NCBI GenBank assembly: GCA_017547385.1
Contig: JAFYPU010000006.1
Span: forward strand, 62,001 to 126,000
Direction: 5' to 3'
Length of the DNA stretch: 64,000 nt
Source of the DNA: Bacteroidaceae bacterium
GTDB lineage: Bacteria; Bacteroidota; Bacteroidia; Bacteroidales; Bacteroidaceae
Both the position numbers and the translations under genes were made by a program. Of this stretch, positions 1 to 7,998 are shown piece after piece. Numbering within the stretch: position 1 is the stretch's first letter; each line of letters begins with the position of its first letter. The notes beneath the pieces are model-generated. The model saw nothing but the letters and a program-made list of their open reading frames with translations. It was not told the origin of the DNA and ran no database searches.

Positions 1-2287
1 CGAAAGCCGAGATGCCGTAGATGATTCCGAAGTTGGCGGTTTTTGCCTTGCGGCGCTCGTCGCGCGACACTTCTTCCAGGGGTTTGTGGAAGATGCGTGC
101 AGCCGTGGCCGCGTGAATGTCTTTTCCGGCGTTAAAGTCCTCAATCATCTGCTCGTCGCCGCTGAGATGCGCCATGATGCGTAGCTCTATTTGAGAGTAG
201 TCGGCAGAGAAGAAGATGCAGCCCGGCTCGGGCACAAAGGCTTTTCGGATTTCACGACCGTCGTCGCCACGCACCGGAATGTTTTGCAAATTCGGATTGC
301 TTGAGGAGAGACGTCCGGTGGCGGTAACTGCCTGGTTGAAAGAAGTGTGTATGCGATTTGTCGAGGGGTTGATGAGTTTGGGAAGTGCTTCGATGTAAGT
401 GCTGAGCAACTTCTTGAGTGCCCGATGTGCGAGGATGAGTCCGACGATGGGATGCTTGCCGCGCAGGGTTTCGAGCACTTCTTCAGAGGTGGAGTATTGA
501 CCGCTCTTGGTCTTTTTTGCTTTTTCGGAAAGGTGCATTTCGTCAAACAGCACTTCGCCCACTTGGCGTGGAGAGGTGAGCAGGAAACTGTGGCCGGCAT
601 GGCGAAAAATTTCCTCTTCGATTTGTTGCATGCGCTCGGTGAATAAACGGCCGGTTTCGGCCAGTGCATCGGTGTCGAGGCGAACGCCATGGCTTTCCAT
701 GCGAGCCAGCACCGGCATGAGCGGCATCTCGATGTTTTCAAACACGTCGGTCAGTCCGTTTTTCTCAAGTTCGGCTTTCAGGAGCGGCATGAGGCGCAAC
801 GCCACATCGGCATCCTCGCATGCATAATCTTTGACCGCACTTGGCGAAAGGTCTGCCATATTTTTCTGTCCGTTCTTGCCAATCAGCTCCTCGATGCGGA
901 TGGTTTGGTAGTGCAGATAGATTTCTGCCAAATAGTCGAGGTTGTGTCGGAGTTCGGGTTGGATGAGATAATGAGCCAACATGGTGTCGAAACAAGGCCC
1001 GGCCAAATTTATGCCATAATGGGAGAGCACCGTGAAGTCATATTTAAGATTTTGCCCAACCTTCAGAATTTCTGTAGATTCGTACAGAGGTTTGAATAAT
1101 GTTACAATAAATTTTGCGGCGTCGTAATCCTGCGGAACAGGAACGTAGTAAGCTTCAAATTCCGTCGCAGCAAAACTCATTCCGACCAATTTTGCAGTTT
1201 GCGGGTCGGTACTTGTGGTTTCTGTGTCCAGGCTGAGAATTTTCTTTGTCAACAAATTCGCACAAAGGCTTCGCATATCGTCTTCATTCTCAACGAGTGT
1301 GTATTTGTGTGGGTGCGAAGAAAAAGTTTCGAGATTTGGCTCAGAAATTTCTTCTGTACTCTCGATTGGTTCTGCGTCAAAGAGAGAGGGTTGAAAAGGC
1401 CCCTTGGGAGTGGCGGTTGTGCTTCCTGATAATTTTTGAATCAATGAGCGAAACTCCAGCTCCGTGAAAAGTTTTTTCAGAAGCTCGGTGTCGGGTTCAG
1501 AACGGCGCAGCGATTCGAGCGGTGTGCTCACCGGTGCATCCGTGCGGATGGTGGCGAGATATTTGGAGAAGATGATTTTTTCGCGATGGCTTTCCACTTT
1601 TTGGCGAAGCGCACCTTTGAGTTCGTTGGTGCGTTCGACGAGTTGTTCAATACTGCCGAATTGTGCGATGAGCTTTGCGGCGGTTTTTTCGCCCACACCC
1701 GGACATCCGGGAATGTTGTCGGAAGCATCGCCCATGAGCCCGAGCAGGTCGATGACTTGTCGCGGGTGTTCGATACCGTATTTTTCGCACACTTCGGCTG
1801 TGCCCAGAATTTCCATTCCCTTGGTGCCGTGTCCCGGTCGGCACATCAGGATGCCCGGTCGCACCAGTTGTGCATAGTCCTTATCGGGGGTAAGCATTCT
1901 GACTTCAAGGCCGGCTTCTGCAGCTCGCACGGCCATGGTTCCGATCACATCGTCGGCTTCGAAGCCCGGCACTTCGAGGATGGGGGTGTTGTAGGCGCGA
2001 ATGATATCCTTGATGATGGGAACCGAGCGGCGTATGTCTTCGGGTGTGCTTTCGCGTTGTGCTTTATACTCAGGGTATTCTTCGTGTCGGAACGTGGGGC
2101 CTGCAGGATCGAAAGCAATGCCTATGTAATCGGGTTTCTCGTTGCGGAGCACATCTTCGAGCGTGTTGACAAATCCGAAAATGGCTGAGGTGTTTTCGCC
2201 TCGCGAGTTGATGCGTGGCGAGCGTATCAGTGCGTAGTAAGCGCGATAGATGAGCGCATAGGCATCGAGCAGAAAAATTTTTTCCAT
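1..2287 (-). CDS. polA: DNA polymerase I, 3' end cut by window edge
   Basis: Replication and repair DNA polymerase. The reading frame is open from an ATG at 2287 to the window edge, giving 762 of an expected 900 or so residues. It begins MEKIFLLDAYALIYRAYYAL, typical of the 5'-3' exonuclease domain. A proofreading Exo I motif (LSLDTETT) lies near residue 354, so the 3'-5' exonuclease looks intact. Polymerase motif A (DYSQIELR) is near residue 692 and motif B (RRKAKTANFGIIYGIS) near 742; motif C is beyond the window. The gene is divergent from the polyprenyl synthase at 2382 with a 94-bp gap. I see no strong promoter of the local type for it. Confidence 0.97.
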   Translation of the reverse strand, partial: MEKIFLLDAYALIYRAYYALIRSPRINSRGENTSAIFGFVNTLEDVLRNEKPDYIGIAFDPAGPTFRHEEYPEYKAQRESTPEDIRRSVPIIKDIIRAYNTPILEVPGFEADDVIGTMAVRAAEAGLEVRMLTPDKDYAQLVRPGILMCRPGHGTKGMEILGTAEVCEKYGIEHPRQVIDLLGLMGDASDNIPGCPGVGEKTAAKLIAQFGSIEQLVERTNELKGALRQKVESHREKIIFSKYLATIRTDAPVSTPLESLRRSEPDTELLKKLFTELEFRSLIQKLSGSTTATPKGPFQPSLFDAEPIESTEEISEPNLETFSSHPHKYTLVENEDDMRSLCANLLTKKILSLDTETTSTDPQTAKLVGMSFAATEFEAYYVPVPQDYDAAKFIVTLFKPLYESTEILKVGQNLKYDFTVLSHYGINLAGPCFDTMLAHYLIQPELRHNLDYLAEIYLHYQTIRIEELIGKNGQKNMADLSPSAVKDYACEDADVALRLMPLLKAELEKNGLTDVFENIEMPLMPVLARMESHGVRLDTDALAETGRLFTERMQQIEEEIFRHAGHSFLLTSPRQVGEVLFDEMHLSEKAKKTKSGQYSTSEEVLETLRGKHPIVGLILAHRALKKLLSTYIEALPKLINPSTNRIHTSFNQAVTATGRLSSSNPNLQNIPVRGDDGREIRKAFVPEPGCIFFSADYSQIELRIMAHLSGDEQMIEDFNAGKDIHAATAARIFHKPLEEVSRDERRKAKTANFGIIYGISAF

Positions 2288-2357
2288 AAAGTCATGATTT
2301 TCCCGTAAAATTACACAAAATAATTCGGCCGCTCCCCGTTCTCTGCGCTTAAATTGC

Positions 2358-2365
2358 TATTTTTG
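2358..2365 (+). promoter_or_regulatory. Promoter -7 element of polyprenyl synthase
   Basis: TATTTTTG matches the Bacteroidetes consensus TAnnTTTG. Transcription should begin near 2372, leaving a leader of only about 10 nt before the ATG at 2382. Confidence 0.6.
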
Positions 2366-2381
2366 TGCACTAATTTCACGA

Positions 2382-3359
2382 ATGAATACAGCTTTAGAGC
2401 AAATACGCAAGCCCATCGAGGCAGATTTGGCAAGGTATCGCGAAATGTTTGTCAGCACCTTGCAGCATTCTGACGAGTATCTCGGCAGTGCGTTAGCTTA
2501 TGTGGGCAAACGTCAAGGCAAGATGATGCGTCCCATCCTGGTGTTGCTGGTGGCACGCGAGGTGGGGCAGGTGTCGGAGGCTTCGTTGCGAGCCGCCGTA
2601 ACCTTGGAGTTGTTGCACACGGCCAGCCTTGTGCACGATGACGTGGTGGATGAGAGTAATCGCCGTCGCGGTCAGGCTTCGGTCAACGCTGTGTTCGACA
2701 ACAAAGTGGCCGTGTTGGTGGGCGATTACCTGCTTTCGAGTTCGTTGCACCAGGCTGCACTCACAGGATCTTTGCGATGTGTGGAGTTGATAGCCGAATT
2801 GGGTCGCACACTCTCCGAGGGTGAGGTGTTCCAACTCGCGAACATTCGCAATGAAGCCCTTTCGGAGGAGGCTTACTTCCGTATTATACGTGGCAAAACG
2901 GCCGCTCTCTTTTCTGCATGCGCCGAGTTGGGTGCCATCACTGCCGGTGCCGATGAAGCATTGGTGCAGGCGGCTCGCAGCTTCGGCGAGAATGTGGGCA
3001 TCTGCTTCCAGATACGCGATGATATCTTCGACTATTATGAAGATGCGCGCATCGGCAAACCTACGGGCAACGACATGCGTGAGGGCAAACTCACGTTGCC
3101 GGCACTTTATGCCCTTGGTCGTTCGGGTGATGCCGCAATGCAGCCTTTGGCACGCAAGGTGAAAGCTTGTGAGGCCACAGACGAAGAAATTGCCCGTTTG
3201 GTGGCGTTCACCAAAGCGCAAGGAGGCATTGAGTATGCTCGCAGTGTGATGTCTCGTTACAAAGATGCCGCTACACGCGATTTAGAGGCGTTTTCCGCCC
3301 CTGATATCATCCAATCCTTGCAGGACTACCTTGCGTTCGTGATAGGGCGTGAAATCTAA
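2382..3359 (+). CDS. Polyprenyl (octaprenyl-type) diphosphate synthase
   Basis: This 325-residue protein belongs to the trans-isoprenyl diphosphate synthase family, which adds isopentenyl diphosphate to an allylic primer to build a quinone side chain. The first aspartate-rich motif (HDDVVDE) is near residue 85 and is followed by the RRRG stretch; the second (RDDIFDYYED) is near residue 210. No signal peptide is present, so it acts in the cytoplasm. Length and motifs fit IspB-type long-chain synthases, and in Bacteroidales the expected role is menaquinone side-chain synthesis, but the chain length cannot be read from sequence. It is transcribed alone, with its own promoter and a strong terminator at 3406. 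Confidence 0.93.
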   Translation: MNTALEQIRKPIEADLARYREMFVSTLQHSDEYLGSALAYVGKRQGKMMRPILVLLVAREVGQVSEASLRAAVTLELLHTASLVHDDVVDESNRRRGQASVNAVFDNKVAVLVGDYLLSSSLHQAALTGSLRCVELIAELGRTLSEGEVFQLANIRNEALSEEAYFRIIRGKTAALFSACAELGAITAGADEALVQAARSFGENVGICFQIRDDIFDYYEDARIGKPTGNDMREGKLTLPALYALGRSGDAAMQPLARKVKACEATDEEIARLVAFTKAQGGIEYARSVMSRYKDAATRDLEAFSAPDIIQSLQDYLAFVIGREI

Positions 3360-3405
3360 AATATGCAAAGCTGAGGTTTTTCCTCGTTTGACAAAGAAAT
3401 AAGCG

Positions 3406-3438
3406 AGAGCTGTTCGAATTTCCGAACAGCTCTTTTTT
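3406..3438 (+). terminator. Intrinsic terminator after polyprenyl synthase
   Basis: An 11-bp perfect stem (AGAGCTGTTCG with CGAACAGCTCT) has a 6-nt loop and is followed by a run of T. Confidence 0.85.
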
Positions 3439-3522
3439 GATGTCTTTGTGTGGTGAGCGAACGAAGGGGTGGGGGAGTGAGCACCCGGGGTTAGGAGAGC
3501 GAAAAGCGAAAGGCATTCCGGC

Positions 3523-3627
3523 AAAATCTACTCGGCGTTTAGAATTTTCTACAAGCACTGCAGAAATTTCTAAACGCCGAGTAAATTTTTGCTCCTTTGG
3601 GAGCGATTATTTCAACAAAGTGTCAGC
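3523..3627. repeat. Modular palindromic repeat, copy R1
   Basis: The core is 3523-3591 with slot order A, B reversed, A reversed. Word A carries CTCGGCG in place of AAGGCG in the left arm, and the right arm carries the matching change (CGCCGAG), so the outer arms still pair. The right flank is a small hairpin (GCTCC TTTG GGAGC) and then CAAAGTGTCAGC at 3616-3627. The copy lies between convergent genes. Confidence 0.85.
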
Positions 3628-3648
3628 TGACTTGGCAGGCTGATTAAA

Positions 3649-4569
3649 TCAGAAAGGCTTGCACTCCGTGCCGAGGATTTCGGACACCAGAAGGTTGGCC
3701 AAGCGGCTTGTGCCGATGCGGAAGAGGTTTTCGTCAATCCACTCCTTGCCCAGCATTTCGCGTACGATGGTGTAATAAGTCAAGGCATCGTCAACGGTGC
3801 TCACGCCTCCGGCTGCCTTAAATCCGATGCGGATGCCTGTTTCCTTGTGATATTCCTTGATGGCTTGGCACATCACATAGGCGGCTTCGGGTGTGGCAGC
3901 AGGTTCGATTTTACCCGTGGAAGTCTTGATGAAATCGGCTCCGGCATACATTGAAAGCATTGAGGCGCGTTTGATGTTCGAAGCAGTTTGCAGCGCACCG
4001 GTTTCCAGGATAACCTTGAGCGGTCTTTCGGAACATGCGGCCTTGATTTCAGCGATTTCATCGGCACATGTTTCATAGTCTCCACTGAGGAATGTGCCTA
4101 CGCTGAGCACCATGTCGATTTCGGTGGCGCCATCGTGAACGGCCAGTGCCGTTTCGGTGGTTTTTATCTCGATGAATGTTTGTGCTGAAGGGAAGCCGCC
4201 GCTCACGCAAGCCACTTCCACGCCTTCTGCCTCCAGACTTTCGCTCACAATCTTGGCAAAGTTGGGATAGACGCACACCGTGGCGAGGTGGGGCAGGTCG
4301 GGGTGCTCGTCGGCAAAACGGTTGACGCGCTCTGTGAACTGGAGCACGCTTTCTTGCGAGTCGGTAACCTTGAGTGTGGTGAGCTCAACGGTGCTCAGCA
4401 GTTCACGGCGCACTTCGGCGGAGTCGTATTGTGCTTTTTTCTGTTCCAACAGACGGGTTACGGTAGCGTGCACCTCTTCGTCGTTAAGGCACAGGTTGTA
4501 TTTGGCAAAGGCTTGTTCGATTTTTCCACCGCAGCAGCAGTTGTCGTCGTGATGATGATGTTCGGTCAT
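3649..4569 (-). CDS. deoC: Deoxyribose-phosphate aldolase
   Basis: DeoC reversibly cleaves 2-deoxyribose 5-phosphate to acetaldehyde and glyceraldehyde 3-phosphate in deoxynucleoside catabolism. The Schiff-base lysine motif GADFIKTSTGK is present, and so is the proton-relay lysine in the GFKAAGG stretch. At 306 residues it is longer than short bacterial DeoC (about 220-260), with an N-terminal extension of roughly 45 residues. The extension opens with MTEHHHHDDNCCCGG, a natural His/Cys cluster that looks able to bind metal; its role is unknown. It is the last gene of the mnmG-apt-uvrC-dtd-mazG-deoC operon. I see no clear terminator after it. Confidence 0.95.
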   Translation of the reverse strand: MTEHHHHDDNCCCGGKIEQAFAKYNLCLNDEEVHATVTRLLEQKKAQYDSAEVRRELLSTVELTTLKVTDSQESVLQFTERVNRFADEHPDLPHLATVCVYPNFAKIVSESLEAEGVEVACVSGGFPSAQTFIEIKTTETALAVHDGATEIDMVLSVGTFLSGDYETCADEIAEIKAACSERPLKVILETGALQTASNIKRASMLSMYAGADFIKTSTGKIEPAATPEAAYVMCQAIKEYHKETGIRIGFKAAGGVSTVDDALTYYTIVREMLGKEWIDENLFRIGTSRLANLLVSEILGTECKPF

Positions 4570-4641
4570 TGTGATTGGATTTTTATGAGGTTAAAGTGAG
4601 ATTTCGAAAAATGTTTTTGTAGAGATTGCCGATGGAACGGC

Positions 4642-4995
4642 TCATTTCAGTTTGGGGTTCTGCAAGTGGCGCGTGGCATCGCGTTGGGTCTTCTTGGCGA
4701 TGTTGCGCTCGAAGGCTTCGGTGAGGTCCACGCCTGTCTGATTGGCCAAACACAGGAGTACCCACAATACATCTGCCATTTCGTCGGCCGGGCTTTCGGG
4801 GTGCTCACTGTTTTTCCACGATTGGTCACCATAGCATCGGGCCATGATGCGAGCCAATTCGCCCACCTCTTCAGTGAGACAGGCCATGTTGGTGAGTTCG
4901 CTGAAATAGCGCACGCCGTATTCCTTAATCCATGCGTCGACTCTGGCTTGGGCTTCGCGCAGGGTGGGAGAGGGTGAGATGTTTTCGGGGTTCAT
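4642..4995 (-). CDS. MazG-like nucleotide pyrophosphohydrolase
   Basis: This 117-residue all-alpha NTP pyrophosphatase of the MazG family probably hydrolyses non-canonical (d)NTPs to monophosphates. The Mg-binding pattern EEVGE is followed by DEMADVLW (ExxD), as in the family. The frame is open upstream, but I choose the ATG at 4995 because it starts the conserved region and lies 20 bp after the dtd stop; the longer frame would be an antisense-like overlap of dtd. It sits in the same operon as uvrC and dtd, consistent with a housecleaning role. Confidence 0.88.
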   Translation of the reverse strand: MNPENISPSPTLREAQARVDAWIKEYGVRYFSELTNMACLTEEVGELARIMARCYGDQSWKNSEHPESPADEMADVLWVLLCLANQTGVDLTEAFERNIAKKTQRDATRHLQNPKLK

Positions 4996-5015
4996 AGGGA
5001 TGCTTTTCTGTAGGC

Positions 5016-5468
5016 TTATTCCTTGTTCTTGGTATCCATGCAGATGGTTACAGGTCCGTCGTTGATAAGTTCCACCTGCATGTCTGCACCAAATTCGCCC
5101 GTGCTCACTTCGCGCCCCAACAAGGTGGATGTTTCGCGGCAGAAGGCTTCGTAGAGCGGAATGGCGGTGGCGTGTTTCGCCGCACGAATATAGCTGGGGC
5201 GGTTGCCTTTGCGGTAAGAGGCCATCAAGGTGAATTGGCTTACCACCAAGAGTTCGCCGCTTACGTCCGGCAGACTGCGATTCATCACGCCATCGGCGTC
5301 GTCGAAAATGCGCAGCGAAACGATTTTTCCTGCCAGCCATTTCACATCCTCGGCGGTGTCGGCTTCTTCAATGCCCAGGAGCACCAGCAGACCGCCTTCG
5401 ATGCTCGATTTGGTGTGCCCTCCGATACTTACGGAAGCGCGTTTCACGCGTTGTATTACGGCTCTCAT
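5016..5468 (-). CDS. dtd: D-aminoacyl-tRNA deacylase
   Basis: Dtd removes D-amino acids (and glycine from tRNA-Ala) wrongly attached to tRNA, a proofreading step in translation. The 150-residue length and the start MRAVIQRVKRASVSI are typical. The two active-site signatures are present: SQFTLMA near residue 78 and the cross-subunit NDGPVTI motif near the C terminus. Family members act as cytoplasmic dimers. The gene lies 62 bp after uvrC and 20 bp before mazG in a minus-strand operon. Confidence 0.96.
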   Translation of the reverse strand: MRAVIQRVKRASVSIGGHTKSSIEGGLLVLLGIEEADTAEDVKWLAGKIVSLRIFDDADGVMNRSLPDVSGELLVVSQFTLMASYRKGNRPSYIRAAKHATAIPLYEAFCRETSTLLGREVSTGEFGADMQVELINDGPVTICMDTKNKE

Positions 5469-5530
5469 TTTTTCAATGTGTGTTTGGGGTTGGAAAAACG
5501 GCTTTCCGAGGCAAATTTAAGGCAAAAATG

Positions 5531-7351
5531 TTATTCGCTATCGACCTTGCGCAGGTTTTCATGCAATTTGGAACCTCGCGTAGGGCCTAAGAGTTCGCAC
5601 AAATCGCTTTCTGAAGCTTCGAAAAGGCGTTTTGAGCTTCCAAAGTGTCTGAGTAGCAATTGTTTAGTCTTTTCTCCGATGCCGGGAATGCTGTCCAGGA
5701 CGGAGCGCGTTTGACGCTTGCTTCGCTTCTGACGATGAAAGGTGATGGCGAAGCGGTGCACTTCGTCCTGCATCGAGGTGAGAAGTCTGAACAAAGGACT
5801 GTCGGTTTTCATTCCGATGGTTACGGGAGGGAGGCCGTAGAGCAGTTCACGGGTGCGGTGTTTGCCGTCTTTTGCTAGTCCGGCTATGGGGATTTGCAGT
5901 CCCAATTCGTCTTCCACAACGGCACGGATGGCTTCCATCTGTCCGCGTCCGCCGTCGGCGATGATGAGGTTGGGAAGTTGTCCGCCCTCTTCCGAAATTC
6001 GGCTGTAGCGTCGCTGCACCACCTCCCTCATGCTGGCGTAATCGTCCGGGCCGCACACGGTTTTGATGTTATACTTCCGATATTCTTTCTTTGCCGGTTT
6101 AAGTTTTTCAAATACCACACAGGCTGCAACGGCATCGCTTCCCGAAATGTTGGAATTGTCGAAGAGTTCGATGCGCAAAGGGAGTGAGGGAAGCCCCAAT
6201 TGCTCTTGAATTTCCTTCATCAGACGCATGGATTTCTGCTCGGGGTTTAGCTTCTCCGCTTGCTTGAGGCGGTCCAGTCGGAACTGCTTTACGTTAAGTT
6301 CTGAAAGCTCCAGCAGTTTGCGTTTCTCCCCACGCTGAGGAATGGTGAGGGCGGCCATCTCTTCCGGAATGTCGACGGCAAAAGGCACAATCACTTCGCG
6401 GGCAGTGCTTCCGTAGCGTCGGCGCATTTCCACAATGCCTAGTGCCAGTAGCTCTTCGGCGGTTTCATCCAGTTTCTTGCGGTATTCAAAAGTGTAGGCT
6501 TGGTTGATAAAGCCGTTGGCAATATGCAGGTAATTGATATAGGCGGTCCGCTCTTCTGTGGAAATGCTGAACACGTCTATATTGTTGAGGGACGAACTCA
6601 CCACCTCACTCTTGGCACGAAATCGTTCGATTAAATCAAATCTTAACTTGATTTCTTGCGCTTCTTCAAAGCGTAGTTCTCCGGCCAGGCGCACCATCTC
6701 GTCTTTCATCTTGCGGGCCACATCTGCCGTGTTCCCTTTCAGAATTTCCTCGCAAGCTTCGATGTTACGCAAATAGTCTTCGTGAGATTGTCGGCCGGCA
6801 CACGGGCCGTTGCAGCGGTGGATGTGGTAATCCAGACATACATCGAATTTGCCTGCAGCAATGCTTTCGGGAGAAAGCGCAAGCCGACAGGAGCGCGGCT
6901 TGTACAAGTCGCGACAAAGCTGGAGCAGTGCCTGCATTGTTGGGACATGACTGTAGGGGCCGTAAAACTTGGCCCCGGCAGTGCGCTGCCGCGTTTTGAA
7001 AATTCGGGGATAGCTTTCGCGTGTTACGGCAATGGAAGGGTAGGTTTTGTCATCCTTTAGAAGAACATTGTAGCGCGGTTTGTGTTTTTTTATAAGGCTG
7101 TTTTCAAGCAGCAGCGCGTCTTCTTCTGTTTTTACGACGATGTATCGAATGTCTGCAATCTTTTCGACAAGTCGGCGCGTCTTTCCGGAGATTTGCTCCT
7201 TGTTGAAGTATGAACTGACGCGCCGTTTCAGATTTTTAGCCTTGCCTACGTAAATAATAGCCCCACTGCTGTCAAGATACTGATAGCAACCGGGCATTTC
7301 AGGAAGGTTTAATACGATTCCTTTCAGGTAGGCAGCGGTGTCTGCGTTCAT
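5531..7351 (-). CDS. uvrC: Excinuclease ABC subunit C
   Basis: UvrC makes the dual incisions of nucleotide excision repair in complex with UvrB. The 606 residues contain an N-terminal GIY-YIG nuclease (GCYQYL then IIYVGKAKNLKRRV, about residues 20-50), a Cys-rich stretch, a UVR motif that contacts UvrB near residues 205-240, the RNase H-like second nuclease domain, and tandem helix-hairpin-helix motifs at the C terminus (LDSIPGIGEKTKQLL near 555). Length matches the family. It is the third gene of the mnmG operon, 32 bp after apt. Confidence 0.98.
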   Translation of the reverse strand: MNADTAAYLKGIVLNLPEMPGCYQYLDSSGAIIYVGKAKNLKRRVSSYFNKEQISGKTRRLVEKIADIRYIVVKTEEDALLLENSLIKKHKPRYNVLLKDDKTYPSIAVTRESYPRIFKTRQRTAGAKFYGPYSHVPTMQALLQLCRDLYKPRSCRLALSPESIAAGKFDVCLDYHIHRCNGPCAGRQSHEDYLRNIEACEEILKGNTADVARKMKDEMVRLAGELRFEEAQEIKLRFDLIERFRAKSEVVSSSLNNIDVFSISTEERTAYINYLHIANGFINQAYTFEYRKKLDETAEELLALGIVEMRRRYGSTAREVIVPFAVDIPEEMAALTIPQRGEKRKLLELSELNVKQFRLDRLKQAEKLNPEQKSMRLMKEIQEQLGLPSLPLRIELFDNSNISGSDAVAACVVFEKLKPAKKEYRKYNIKTVCGPDDYASMREVVQRRYSRISEEGGQLPNLIIADGGRGQMEAIRAVVEDELGLQIPIAGLAKDGKHRTRELLYGLPPVTIGMKTDSPLFRLLTSMQDEVHRFAITFHRQKRSKRQTRSVLDSIPGIGEKTKQLLLRHFGSSKRLFEASESDLCELLGPTRGSKLHENLRKVDSE

Positions 7352-7383
7352 GTCGGAGATTTAAGAACGGGCAACGGGGATTT

Positions 7384-7920
7384 TTACTCGTGCAGCGTGA
7401 GAAGTGTTGTGAGGTCTGTGTTTTCGCCGAGTGCTTCTCGGCCTTTCAAACCCTCCATGCGCAATTCGATTAAGAAGTTTACAAAAACTTGCTTGGGGTG
7501 AAAAGAATTCACCAATTCGAGCGCAGCTTTCATTGAGCCTCCTGTGGCCAACAGGTCATCGTGTATAAGTACGATGTCGCCTTCTTCGATGGCGTCGGTG
7601 TGAATTTCGATGGTGTCCACGCCGTATTCTTTTTCGTAACTTGCCTGTCGAGTCTCTCCCGGGAGCTTTCCCGGTTTTCTGCACATCACGAAGCCGGCGT
7701 TCAACTCCGAGGCCAGCATTGCGCCAAGCACAAAACCTCTCGATTCAATGCCGACCACTTTTGTGATACCCTTATCGCGATAAATTTTCACCAACTCTGC
7801 AATCATCTCCTTCAGGCAGGCAGCGTTTTTATAGAGGGTGCTGACATCCTTAAACTGAATGCCGGGTTTGGGAAAGTCGGGGATATTTCTCAGGTTGGCA
7901 ATTAAGAAATCCTTGTCCAT
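7384..7920 (-). CDS. apt: Adenine phosphoribosyltransferase
   Basis: Apt salvages adenine by transferring it to PRPP to make AMP. The 178 residues include the PRPP-binding signature VLIHDDLLATGGS near residues 115-128 and the family start region RNIPDFPKPGIQFKDV. The catalytic loop SRGFVLGAMLA is also present. It lies between mnmG (78-bp gap) and uvrC (32-bp gap), so it is probably co-transcribed with them. Confidence 0.97.
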   Translation of the reverse strand: MDKDFLIANLRNIPDFPKPGIQFKDVSTLYKNAACLKEMIAELVKIYRDKGITKVVGIESRGFVLGAMLASELNAGFVMCRKPGKLPGETRQASYEKEYGVDTIEIHTDAIEEGDIVLIHDDLLATGGSMKAALELVNSFHPKQVFVNFLIELRMEGLKGREALGENTDLTTLLTLHE

Positions 7921-7998
7921 AATTATATAGTTTTAAGCGGTATGTAAAATTCGTGTTTCACGTGAAACAATTTTCAAAAAGCGTTTCACAAATACGGG

